Shown here: one piece after another, positions 18,678 to 26,246 of the stretch
How the letters are laid out: every line of letters begins with the position of its first letter
Position numbering within the stretch: the stretch's first letter is position 1
NCBI GenBank assembly: GCA_900100325.1
Contig: LT629697.1
Location: 1,488,001-1,552,000, forward strand
Source: Frankineae bacterium MT45
GTDB taxonomy: Bacteria > Actinomycetota > Actinomycetes > Mycobacteriales > Jatrophihabitantaceae
Direction of reading: 5' to 3'
DNA: 64,000 nucleotides
Program-made: the position numbers and the translations under genes
The notes under the pieces: model-generated
Told to the model about the DNA's origin: nothing
What the model saw: only the letters and a program-made list of their open reading frames with translations
The model's database searches: none

Positions 18678-19007
18678 ATGTTCCATGTCAGTTCGGTCCG
18701 GAACCGTCACTCGATCCAAAGCTATGGCCTCGACGCGTCGCGCATGGGCGCTGCTCCAGGGATCGCCGGGAGTACACGACCGGAGGCTGAAGGGATTTTT
18801 CTCTCGGCTGAGAAGTGGGACGTTGACTGGTTTGTGCGGATGAACAACACCGGTGGACCGGTCGATGTGTGGCAGGTCGATGGTGTCGACGCCGACAGAA
18901 TGGTCGGCAATGGGAGTGGATACTTTTACTTTCCCGGGCGGATAGCGGTTGACCAACTCACCCTTGTCGAGTGCGATATTGCCGGCCGGGATCAGCCCCG
19001 GGCTTAG
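18678..19007 (+). CDS. conserved hypothetical protein (MFHVS / RMGAAPGIAGS family)
   Basis: Encodes 109 residues from ATG 18678; the frame extends to 18648 without a better signal. The stretches GLDASRMGAAPGIAGS, RPEAEGIFLS and FVRMNNTGGPVDVWQVDGVD look strongly conserved, and I recall similar short proteins of unknown function in many actinobacteria that begin MYHVS or MFHVS. The opening, HVSSVRNRHSIQSYGLD, resembles the start of ADP-ribosyltransferase-like (RES/DarT-like) folds, where a residue pair HxS..N..SI..GL recurs, but that is only a suggestion. It overlaps the longer open frame of the next gene but not its preferred start. Confidence 0.75.
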   Translation: MFHVSSVRNRHSIQSYGLDASRMGAAPGIAGSTRPEAEGIFLSAEKWDVDWFVRMNNTGGPVDVWQVDGVDADRMVGNGSGYFYFPGRIAVDQLTLVECDIAGRDQPRA

Positions 19008-19021
19008 AGCTGTGGGAAGCG

Positions 19022-19726
19022 ATGTCGCACGTGGGAAAGGGCATTCCGCCACCATCGGTCGGCGCGAGACCTCTACGTCAGCCCAGTCTGCGAATAGTCG
19101 CCGGTCGCGCTGTCGGTGTTGTGGCGGTGGCGTTGGACAGCTGGTGGATCGTCGCCGGCCTCGATGGCATGGTCACCAGTCCGGATGACTTCTTCAGCGA
19201 CCTTGAAGCCCAGGGGCGTCCTCATGCCGCGGTGTTCAGCCACCTTGACGTCGCGGCTGGGCTGCTCACGATATTGGCGCTCGTGCTTCGCGGTAGTAGG
19301 GCTAGATCTGGTCGCCGCCCGGAGTGGCTGTGGTTGATCGGCTACGCGGCCGCAGGGGCAGTCGGTGGTCTCTTTCCGTATGTCTGCGCCGAGGGCGTCG
19401 ACGCTGCGTGCCGGACCGCGGAGTGGCATCTGCGGTTGCCGCTGCACCACTACGTTCACGTGATCGCCGGCATCTGTGAGTTCGCTGCCGCGTCGGTCGC
19501 CATCACGTTGGCGTGGCGCCGCAGCGTCGTCGGCGTCGATCCGGTGGCGAAGCCCATCCGAGCGCTGGGGTGGATTCTGCTCTTCTCCTACCCGGCATTG
19601 GGCTACGCGTATCTCAGTGACCGACTGGGCGCATTCGTCGAGCCCATCTTCTTCATAGTGTTCTCGGCGATGGTCCTCATCGAACTCTTCGAACGAGGCC
19701 CGACTGAGGTCAGCTCAGAAGAGTAG
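19022..19726 (+). CDS. DUF998-like integral membrane protein
   Basis: Encodes 234 residues from ATG 19022, chosen because GGGAAG sits 5 bases upstream. Six hydrophobic helices are visible (starting near residues 30, 75, 105, 155, 185 and 205), including HLDVAAGLLTILALVL and ALGWILLFSYPALGYAYL. The second loop contains GLFPYVCAEGVDAACR, a Cys pair with the layout of DUF998 proteins that have a cysteine-bearing exterior loop, followed by HHYVHVIAG. Function is not known. The gene is 15 bases from the upstream hypothetical gene and may share its transcript. Confidence 0.7.
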   Translation: MSHVGKGIPPPSVGARPLRQPSLRIVAGRAVGVVAVALDSWWIVAGLDGMVTSPDDFFSDLEAQGRPHAAVFSHLDVAAGLLTILALVLRGSRARSGRRPEWLWLIGYAAAGAVGGLFPYVCAEGVDAACRTAEWHLRLPLHHYVHVIAGICEFAAASVAITLAWRRSVVGVDPVAKPIRALGWILLFSYPALGYAYLSDRLGAFVEPIFFIVFSAMVLIELFERGPTEVSSEE

Positions 19727-19833
19727 GGAATGCCGATCCGTGCGGGTCGGTGCCCGGGCCTCAGAGCTGGTGAGTCGGTCGCTACGCTTGGTGCTCGCAG
19801 AGCCGGAGAAGAGCAACAGCGATCGGAGCGACG

Positions 19834-20280
19834 ATGACGACGAAGTCTGATTTCACAGCCGAGGAGTGGCGAAGCATTCTGGAGGCTCCTCCGAGCGCCG
19901 GCATGATCGTGGTCACCGCCCAGCGTGGGGGCTCGTTCCGCGAGACGATAGCGATGGCGAAGGCCTACGTGGAGACGCGTCAGCAGCACGGTCAGAGCGA
20001 ACTCCTCGATGAGATCGTGTCGGCTAAGCCGGAACGCGATCACACGCACTATCACTCTCCGGAGGAGCTCAAGCAGAGCGGGCTGCAGCACCTGCGCGAA
20101 TCGGTTGAGTTGCTCGAGAGCAAGGCGACGCCGGCTGAGGTGGCGGAGTACCGCCAGTTCATCGTCAACCTGTCGCACAAGGTCGCGGCGGCCCACCGCG
20201 AAGACGGCGTGGACGTCAGCGTGGCCGAGCAGGCGGCGATCGACGAGATCGTGGCCGCCATGAACACGTCCTCCACGTAG
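19834..20280 (+). CDS. conserved actinobacterial hypothetical protein
   Basis: Encodes 148 residues, soluble and acidic. It starts TKSDFTAEEWRSILEAP then SAGMIVVTAQRGGSFRETIAMAKAY, a pattern I recall from short actinobacterial proteins of about 150 residues that are often annotated only as hypothetical and have an EF-hand/TerB-like all-helical look. The tail EVAEYRQFIVNLSHKVAAAHRE resembles the helix before the end of TerB-like domains. ATG is supported by a purine-rich stretch (CGGAGCGACG). Function unknown. Confidence 0.7.
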   Translation: MTTKSDFTAEEWRSILEAPPSAGMIVVTAQRGGSFRETIAMAKAYVETRQQHGQSELLDEIVSAKPERDHTHYHSPEELKQSGLQHLRESVELLESKATPAEVAEYRQFIVNLSHKVAAAHREDGVDVSVAEQAAIDEIVAAMNTSST

Positions 20281-20454
20281 GAAGACGCGTGGCACCACGC
20301 AAGGCAGATGGCCGTCTCGGCGTGGTCAGTGTTCAGGAACGTGACGTAGAAGGCAGCGAACCGAACTGTGAGATCTCAGACTCTCACAGCACTTGTCGAT
20401 CGCAACATTCCAGCGCACTGTGTGGATGTAAGGCAATGGGAGAGGGAGAGCGAA

Positions 20455-20649
20455 GTGGCGTTCTGGTTGGCCCTGGCAGTGCCAGTTGCGGGAGTGTTGT
20501 GGCTGTGTTGGCGCGTTGATCGAAAAATGGGCCCGCGCTCGAAGCCCGTTGCGGTCGAGCCATTCATGGTAAGCGAGGCGGCGGCGCCCCTTATGGCACA
20601 GCACAGCGCCGCCGGCGGATTGAGCGGCCCGGGGGTTCTCGGCGGATAG
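20455..20649 (+). CDS. small single-span membrane protein
   Basis: A 64-residue frame from GTG 20455, preceded by GGGAGAGGGAGAGCGAA, a good purine-rich ribosome-binding region. The first 22 residues (VAFWLALAVPVAGVLWLCWRVD) form one transmembrane helix followed by a positively charged stop-transfer (RKMGPRSK) and a small Ala/Gly-rich tail. No homologue is recognised, and coding status rests on start signal and topology only. Confidence 0.4.
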   Translation: MAFWLALAVPVAGVLWLCWRVDRKMGPRSKPVAVEPFMVSEAAAPLMAQHSAAGGLSGPGVLGG

Positions 20650-20774
20650 ACCTATCTATCGATGGCCCAATTGGCTCACTGGCGGGAGACTGTACGACCT
20701 CGGCCGTCCGCCCGACGAGTCAGGCCACCTCACCCGGGCCCAGTCCGCGTACGGCCGTTCGCCCGAGCACTTCT

Positions 20775-21056
20775 ATGGTCATCCGTCTTCGAGGCTGTCG
20801 TATCGACGGAACGCAACCGTTCGTGGATTTCTTTAGTTCCGACGTGACCACGGTGGGTGAACGCGTCGATCGTCTTGTCTGCGAACCTCTCGGAGAAGCT
20901 GATCGCTGTGTCGACACCAGGTGTCTCGACGGCCAGTTGCCGCTTCGTTCCCCGGTACTCGCCGCGAGTGCGGCTTCGCCCGCCTGGCGGAGTTCGCTGT
21001 AACTGCAGTTGGCCCGTAGCGCTGGATAGACCTCGGTCGCGAGGTGCGTGGCGTTG
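20775..21056 (-). pseudogene. degraded partial copy of the hemerythrin-like gene
   Basis: The minus strand reads NATHLATEVYPALRANCSYSELRQAGEAAL, a frameshift, then RQLAVETPGVDTAISFSERFADKTIDAFTHRGHVGTKEIHERLRS. These correspond, in the same order, to the last third of the hemerythrin-like protein encoded at 24686-25309. The 5' two thirds are absent. It is a decayed partial duplicate. Confidence 0.85.
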
Positions 21057-21221
21057 TCAGTGCTTGAGGAACCTGAAGTAGAAGGCAACGAACACCAATA
21101 CGATGCCTATGTTCACGGCCAGCCGCGCCCAGAAATGGTTCTTGAAGAAGAGAACATCCACACTGACGATCACGGCGATCATCACGAGGACGAGTATCGC
21201 TGCGGTCGCCTGCTTAGCCAT
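21057..21221 (-). CDS. small two-span membrane protein
   Basis: A 54-residue protein from ATG 21221 that is too short for most gene callers. It reads MAKQATAAILVLVMIAVIVSVD then FFKNHFWARLAVNIGIVLVFVAFYFRFLKH, giving two hydrophobic helices joined by a short polar loop FFKNHFWAR. I recall small actinobacterial proteins of this shape with the phrase VDVLFFR..F..RL..N but no function. The terminus abuts the pseudogene exactly at 21057. Residue composition is clearly membrane-type rather than random GC-rich frame, which supports coding. Confidence 0.65.
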   Translation of the reverse strand: MAKQATAAILVLVMIAVIVSVDVLFFKNHFWARLAVNIGIVLVFVAFYFRFLKH

Positions 21222-21260
21222 GGCGTTTGCCTCTACAGAGAAGGGGTGGCCGGAGGCCTG

Positions 21261-21626
21261 CTAGCTCTCGTCCGGGAGCGGCCGGGGTACCTGGAAGCGT
21301 CGTACTTCCTGCGGCCACCCGCAGGCCACCGCGATCTTTCCCGCCCACAGCCGTGCCGCGTCCTCGTCGGCGACGTCCACGACGGCGAAGCCGCCGAGAT
21401 GCTCCTTGGACTCAGCGTATGGGCCATCGGTGAAGAGCGGTGTGCCGCTCGAGGCGTCCACGCTGAACGCCGGTGCAGCTTCGTCCAGGCCGCCGAGGAA
21501 GATCAAGACCTCCGCCGCCCGCATCTCCGCTATCAGCGGGCGGAGAGCCCTGGACTTCGCCTCGATTTCTTCGGGCGTGTGCTCGGGGACCCACTCGTCG
21601 TTGAAAGCGATGAGGTACTCAGGCAT
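21261..21626 (-). CDS. YCII-related protein
   Basis: Encodes 121 residues from ATG 21626 with a strong AAGGAGG 7 bases upstream. It begins PEYLIAFNDEWVPEHTPEEIEAKSRALRPLIAEM and continues GTPLFTDGPYAESKEHLGGFAVVDVADEDAARLWAGKI, the full YCII (PF03795, DGPF subclass) dimeric alpha-beta barrel fold with the DGPYAE motif. Members of this family are often co-encoded with ECF sigma factors; none is adjacent here. The extra upstream frame to 21887 is not needed for the domain. Confidence 0.9.
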   Translation of the reverse strand: MPEYLIAFNDEWVPEHTPEEIEAKSRALRPLIAEMRAAEVLIFLGGLDEAAPAFSVDASSGTPLFTDGPYAESKEHLGGFAVVDVADEDAARLWAGKIAVACGWPQEVRRFQVPRPLPDES

Positions 21627-21785
21627 GTCGCCTCCTTGCCCGGTGGCCCCTGCGGCCACCTCTCCACCCACTCCACGAACGACGACACCCAAATCCGACA
21701 CCGAAGGGCCTGCCTCATCCGAGGACGATGCCAACGATCGTCGCGCCCGCTCGCCCACGCAAGTGTGAGTCGGTTGGCGGTAGCC

Positions 21786-21815
21786 CTCGGGCCGGCACCG
21801 AAGTGCCGGCCCGAG
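21786..21815 (-). terminator. strong hairpin after the S53 peptidase gene
   Basis: CTCGGGCCGGCAC, loop CGAA, and GTGCCGGCCCGAG form a perfect 13-bp stem with a stable tetraloop. It lies 52 bases past the stop codon of the minus-strand S53 peptidase gene. There is no T-tract, as is common for terminators in high-GC actinobacteria. Confidence 0.75.
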
Positions 21816-21867
21816 AGTCGATTCCCGACGCGACGGTTGCCCAATCAGAGTGTGTTGGGCAGCGAGG

Positions 21868-24405
21868 TCAGCTGCTCCGCGCCACAAACGTCTGATCGGT
21901 GTAGGGGATGGTGCTGCCGCCGGCCGTCGTCACCGTGAACGTGTAGTGATAAGTGACCCCCGGAGTCAGTCCGGTGATGTTCTTCCACGTCGTGACTCCG
22001 GCATAGATGCCATTGGATGCGGTCGCGGTCATGGTCTGACTGAGCGACGAGCCGTAAGCAGTGGTCGTTCCCCACTCGACGACCGCTGTGGCCGTGGGTT
22101 CGGTGTAGGTTACGGCCTGGACCTGGAAGTTTGCCGTACCGATGGCTGGCGAAAACTCATAGCCTGCGGTGATCAACGGCGCTTCCTGTACGACAAAAGT
22201 CTGGTCAGGCAAGGTGACTGTGCCATGAGCGGTGTTCACCGTATAGGAGTAGTGATAGGTGGCGTACGGGGTCAGGCCGGTCACCGCGTCGAAGAGTGAG
22301 CTGGTAGCCGTGTACCCATTGGTGCCTGGAGACACATTCATCGGCTTCGTCAAGGCCGAACCGTAGGCCGAGGTCGGCCCCCAATTCAGGGTCGCGGTGG
22401 CCGCGGAATCGGTATAGGTATTCGCCGAAACAGAGAAGTTCGCCGTCCCGCCCCTGGGAGATGTGCCGGTGGCACTGGTGATCACCGGCGCGCCAGCGGC
22501 GATAAACGTCAGATCCCCAGACGTCGTTGAGCCGTTGGTGTCGTAGAGGGTGTAGCTGTAGTGGTAGGTCGCCCCCGGCGTCAGCCCGGTGGCTGCGCTG
22601 GTCCAGAGCGCGGCGAAGTTGTACAGCGCACCGGTCGACGAGGTGGCCAGAGCCTTGCTCAGCGTCGAACCGTAGGCCGTCGTCGTACCCCATTTCACTG
22701 TCGCTGTGAGTGATGGCGTGAGCGTGGTGGCTTGGACCAGAAAGGTCGCCTGGCCGGGGCCCGGGCTGATCTCCACGGCACTGGTGATGCCCGGCGCGCC
22801 TGCGACGAAGGTCTTGTCCGGGCCGATGAGTGTTCCTGACGGTCCGTAGAGGACAACGCGATAGTGGTAGGTCAACTTGGTGGTCAGGCCGGTGAAGGAA
22901 GTTGTGAACGGGGCGTTGAAGCCGCTGGACAGGTATATCGCCGCCTGCGATTGCGAATAGCTCGTCGTCGTTCCCCACTGGAAGACCGCTTTGACGGATG
23001 AGTCGCCGAAGGTGTTGGCGTGGCCAAGTACCTTTTCAGCGGTCGGATTCAGCGGAGTGGTACTGAGGTCGTTGAGCACTGGAGCGCGGCCGGGTAGTGC
23101 GAAGGCGGCCGACCCGTTCGGCGTGCCGAGGCCGGTCGGTCCATCCCACCCGGCGCCTGCGGTGCACCACTGCGTGGTGGGGCAGGTGCCATTGTTGCCG
23201 CTGGTGATATCGAAGAGACTGCTCGCGTGGGCATAGGGATAGCTGTTCGGATAGTCGGACGTCCACGGCGTTCCGGCCAGTGCGTAGACCGAGGCGATGA
23301 TCGGCGTCGAGGCGCTTGTGCCGCCGTAAACCCCCCAAGCGCCGTTGGTGTAGACAGCGAGGTTCAGAGCGACAGCCGAGACGTCAGCGGAGGCGCGAGT
23401 GCTGCAGCCGGTGCCGACCGAAGCCTGGAAAGCCGGTTGCGCGTTGTTTGGTGAGCAGCCGCTTCCCGCTTGGCCCCACGCCGCCTCGTCCCAGCCGCGG
23501 GCCGACGCCGAGTCCGGAGTCAGCGTTGTTCCGCCGACCGCAGTGACGTACTTCGAGACGGCCGGATAGGTGGCGCCGTAGCCGCTGTCGCCGGTCGCGA
23601 CCGTGATCGCGACTCCCGGGTGGTTGTAGTCCCCATCGAAGGCCGTCGCGTCCGGAGCGTCGCTGCTGAAGCCGTAGCTATTGGAGACGAACTTGGCGCC
23701 GAGGGCGACCGCCTGATCGACGCCGGCGGCCAGGCTCCAGCCGGCGTCTTGGTCTGTACTTACCAGCAAGATGTGACAGAGCGGGCAGGTGGCCGAAACC
23801 ATGTCGACGTCGAGGGCGATCTCCGCCTGCCAGCCGGGTAGTGCAGCCGGCAGCGGACTGGCTGCGCCGGCCTGATTCACCTGCTGAAAGCAGCCATTGG
23901 CCGTCGTACAGGCCGGCAGCCCGTAAGTCGCCCGGTAGGTGGCGAGATCGGCCTCGACGGTCGGCGAACCTCCGGCATCGACGATGGCCACCGTCTGACC
24001 AGCTCCCTTGGTGGCGTCGAGCTTGTAGGCCGAGGCGAGATCGGCCGGCCCGTATCCGGTGGGCAGGGTCGTGGCCGCCGAGGCCGGGCTGAGGCGCCGG
24101 TTGACGTTGGCCGGTTCGGCGGGGTTCACCTGGCGAACACTGAAACAGGTCATCCGGCCAGCAGCTGCCGGCGGACAGACCGGTACCGTCGCGGCGGCCG
24201 ATGCTGCTGCAGGTGGGACCGCAACCGGCGATGCGACCGCATCGGGTGCGGTGATCAGAGTGCTCAGGCCAGTGAAGACCATGGCGGTGATCGCGAGAGC
24301 TGCGACCGATCGCGAACGTCGGGAACCTTGCTTAATTAGATTAGAGTCCAATAGTGTGGACGAAGCGGTCCCTTGATGCTCCGTTCGGAGCCGGTAGAAC
24401 TTCAT
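21868..24405 (-). CDS. secreted S53 (sedolisin) peptidase with four C-terminal repeats
   Basis: Encodes 845 residues; GAGAGGG precedes the ATG. A signal peptide (about residues 30-58, SRSVAALAITAMVFTGLSTLITAPDAVAS) follows a long basic lead. The catalytic domain runs about 112-435: LPTGYGPADLASAYKLD, WQAEIALDVDM (Glu and Asp of the triad), TVATGDSGYGA (oxyanion Asp) and GGTSASTP (nucleophile Ser), closing with the calcium-loop-like GWDGPTGLGTPNG. Four repeats of about 100 residues follow, each containing V.WGTTTAYG or WGPTSAYG and LTPGATYHY, which look like fibronectin-III-type modules. There are only about 110 residues before the catalytic domain, so the usual 180-residue pro-domain is missing or much reduced. 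Acts outside the cell at low pH by family. Confidence 0.9.
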   Translation of the reverse strand: MKFYRLRTEHQGTASSTLLDSNLIKQGSRRSRSVAALAITAMVFTGLSTLITAPDAVASPVAVPPAAASAAATVPVCPPAAAGRMTCFSVRQVNPAEPANVNRRLSPASAATTLPTGYGPADLASAYKLDATKGAGQTVAIVDAGGSPTVEADLATYRATYGLPACTTANGCFQQVNQAGAASPLPAALPGWQAEIALDVDMVSATCPLCHILLVSTDQDAGWSLAAGVDQAVALGAKFVSNSYGFSSDAPDATAFDGDYNHPGVAITVATGDSGYGATYPAVSKYVTAVGGTTLTPDSASARGWDEAAWGQAGSGCSPNNAQPAFQASVGTGCSTRASADVSAVALNLAVYTNGAWGVYGGTSASTPIIASVYALAGTPWTSDYPNSYPYAHASSLFDITSGNNGTCPTTQWCTAGAGWDGPTGLGTPNGSAAFALPGRAPVLNDLSTTPLNPTAEKVLGHANTFGDSSVKAVFQWGTTTSYSQSQAAIYLSSGFNAPFTTSFTGLTTKLTYHYRVVLYGPSGTLIGPDKTFVAGAPGITSAVEISPGPGQATFLVQATTLTPSLTATVKWGTTTAYGSTLSKALATSSTGALYNFAALWTSAATGLTPGATYHYSYTLYDTNGSTTSGDLTFIAAGAPVITSATGTSPRGGTANFSVSANTYTDSAATATLNWGPTSAYGSALTKPMNVSPGTNGYTATSSLFDAVTGLTPYATYHYSYTVNTAHGTVTLPDQTFVVQEAPLITAGYEFSPAIGTANFQVQAVTYTEPTATAVVEWGTTTAYGSSLSQTMTATASNGIYAGVTTWKNITGLTPGVTYHYTFTVTTAGGSTIPYTDQTFVARSS

Positions 24406-24685
24406 GTTTCCCTCTCGGAGAGTCGTTGAGCGACGACCCTGAGTGGTCGACCAAAACGGAGCATACGACGCAAATCGGGCCGAGACAATAGCGACTTTCA
24501 GCCCAAATGGCCGGGCGGTCGCGGCAATCGAACCAGCGTGAATGGCGTTTCCAGCCGTCGCTCAAACCACTCGGCTACGCCGCCGTGCTGTCGCTACGGT
24601 CGCGGCCGTCCGCCGGGCGAGTGCAGGAGAACCTCAGTGCAACGAGGCGGCGTCGAGGGCCGTTGCGCCCCAGTACGACGAATCG

Positions 24686-25309
24686 TCAGTCGGCTTCGAG
24701 GTTGTCGTATCGCCCGGAGCGCAGCCTCTCGTGGATCTCTTCGGTTCCGGCGTGACCACGGTGGGTGAAGGCGTCGATGGTCTTGTCGACGAACCCCTCG
24801 GAGAAGCTGATGAGGGTGTCGACACCAGGCGTCTCGACGGCTAGATGCCGTGGCCGCGTCGGTCCGCGGTACTCCGCCACGAGTGCCGCCTCGCCCGCCT
24901 GGCGGAGTTCGCTGGAGCTGCAGTTGGCACGAAGCGCCGGATAGACCTCCGTCGCGAGATGCGCGGCGTTGGCCAGCCAGCGGTCCCGGACCTCCCCAAG
25001 GATCGCTCTGAACTCAGTCGAGGTGACGTCTGCGGACTCCAGCCTGCGTAGACACGTCTCCATCTGCCGATGAGTGTGGAACTGCTCCTCCGCAACGGCG
25101 TCGCCAGCCGGTAGATGACGGCGAATCAGTGGGTGCAGAGTCAGCTCAGCCGCCGCCTGGCTCTCGACGATCTCGCGAACCAGTTGCGCAGTCTCCACCT
25201 CGTCGTCGAAGCGATCCGTGGTTTCGGCGAGGCTCACCGCCAGCGCCGTGATGCCCCGGGCATCGCTCTCGAACACATCCACGATCGACTCACCGGGCGC
25301 CTCGCTCAT
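24686..25309 (-). CDS. hemerythrin-like (HHE-type) protein
   Basis: Encodes 207 residues from ATG 25309 with GGAAGGTGG upstream; the extra frame to 25504 is Ala/Pro-rich and crosses palindromic operators, so I exclude it. The middle part LVREIVESQAAAELTLHPLIRRHL, AEEQFHTHRQMETCLRRLE and LATEVYPALRANC has the helix pattern and order of bacterial HHE domains (LHPAIR..L..GD.L..E....H), though the usual HxxxE pairs are partly replaced (AAAELTLH), so metal binding is uncertain. A C-terminal extension (LISFSEGFVDKTIDAFTHRG) is shared with the pseudogene copy at 20775. Likely a stress-sensor or diiron protein; exact function unknown. Confidence 0.75.
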   Translation of the reverse strand: MSEAPGESIVDVFESDARGITALAVSLAETTDRFDDEVETAQLVREIVESQAAAELTLHPLIRRHLPAGDAVAEEQFHTHRQMETCLRRLESADVTSTEFRAILGEVRDRWLANAAHLATEVYPALRANCSSSELRQAGEAALVAEYRGPTRPRHLAVETPGVDTLISFSEGFVDKTIDAFTHRGHAGTEEIHERLRSGRYDNLEAD

Positions 25310-25360
25310 GTCGACCACCTTCCCACGGACTCGCGACTTCATCACGCACGGGACAGCAAG

Positions 25361-25376
25361 CCGCACGTTCGTGCGG
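25361..25376. promoter_or_regulatory. inverted repeat, proximal copy
   Basis: CCGCACGTTCGTGCGG, within a longer shared sequence AAGCCGCACGTTCGTGCGG. It lies 52 bases before the hemerythrin-like start codon and matches the copy at 25422 except at the central base. Confidence 0.65.
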
Positions 25377-25421
25377 CCATGTGTCGAGTGAGCGTGCTGG
25401 CTAGCCTGAATCTTGACCAAG

Positions 25422-25437
25422 CCGCACGTACGTGCGG
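25422..25437. promoter_or_regulatory. perfect palindrome, distal copy
   Basis: CCGCACGTACGTGCGG is a perfect 16-base palindrome. It is centred 61 bases (about six helical turns) from the copy at 25361, and both are preceded by AAG. The pair suggests cooperative binding of a dimeric repressor upstream of the hemerythrin-like gene. Confidence 0.65.
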
Positions 25438-25536
25438 AATCGACGAGAAAGTGAGCCGGGGCCGGAGCCGGGGCCGGGTTAGGCCCCGGCGCGTCCTTGC
25501 TCACCGGCGCAAGAATCTCGGCTCAAACTAAACCTC

Positions 25537-25590
25537 ACTTGACGAGGAATCCATCGTATCCATAAGCACTTTCGACGATCCCGCAGCACC
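25537..25590 (-). pseudogene. scrap of the metX 3' end
   Basis: The minus strand reads IVESAYGYDGFLVK and then a stop, matching the end region RIESPYGHDGFLIE of MetX encoded at 26247. At DNA level, 25541-25578 aligns with 26298-26335 with only about five mismatches. The intact metX lies 0.7 kb downstream on the other side of a DUF1003 gene. Confidence 0.75.
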
Positions 25591-25617
25591 AATGCGGCTC
25601 GCTGATATGGTCTGCGG

Positions 25618-26238
25618 GTGCGCCTGACGCCGACGCCGGCCCGACGGTTCACACTTGATCAGCCCGGGGTGTCCCGACGAGTGAGCCCTGTCCAGGCGGC
25701 ATCGAACCGTCTGCATGCGCTATCGCGCAACGGTGGCCGGTACTTGGGGTCGGGAAAATTTATCCTTACCCAGACTGTGGTTTTTGCGCTCTGGATCGCG
25801 GTAAATGCCGCGCTGCAATTCCACTATGTACGCCACGATCCTGGCTGCCTTCGGATCGTCAGCGGCGTTCCGAAGTATTTGCCGATTCCAAGGTGCCAGA
25901 CCGCAATAAAACCATTCGACCCCTACCCGATGGGCCTGCTCACCCTGATCCTCTCCGTTCAAGCAGCGACCTGCGTGCCCCTGATCCTTATGTCGCAGAA
26001 CCATCAGCGGGATCGCGATGCGGTGAATCTGAATTCAGATCGAGCACAACGGCGTCGAGGAGATGAGGATCGTCAGTATTTGTTAGAGCAACTGATGCAA
26101 GCTCGATTGGTCGTCGAGGTCGCGCCGACACGTGCCGATCTCCAGAAGGGGTTGGCGGATTTCAGCGCTGCCTACCTAGCGATGGCTGCCGAAGCTCGAC
26201 CGACTGACCGTCGACCGAGGTGTCGCCAGCAAACCTGA
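25618..26238 (+). CDS. DUF1003 membrane protein
   Basis: Encodes up to 206 residues from GTG 25618. RYLGSGKFILTQTVVFALWIAVN (about 42-63) and DPYPMGLLTLILSVQAATCVPLILMSQNHQRDRDA (about 101-135) are the two transmembrane helices and the QNRQ-type motif that define DUF1003. A charged cytoplasmic helix DEDRQYLLEQLMQARL follows. Function of the family is unknown. Start is uncertain; an internal GTG is possible. It is convergent with metX, ending 8 bases away, and is flanked by two copies of the metX 3' end, suggesting it was placed here by recombination. Confidence 0.85.
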   Translation: MRLTPTPARRFTLDQPGVSRRVSPVQAASNRLHALSRNGGRYLGSGKFILTQTVVFALWIAVNAALQFHYVRHDPGCLRIVSGVPKYLPIPRCQTAIKPFDPYPMGLLTLILSVQAATCVPLILMSQNHQRDRDAVNLNSDRAQRRRGDEDRQYLLEQLMQARLVVEVAPTRADLQKGLADFSAAYLAMAAEARPTDRRPRCRQQT

Positions 26239-26246
26239 AGTCGGCG

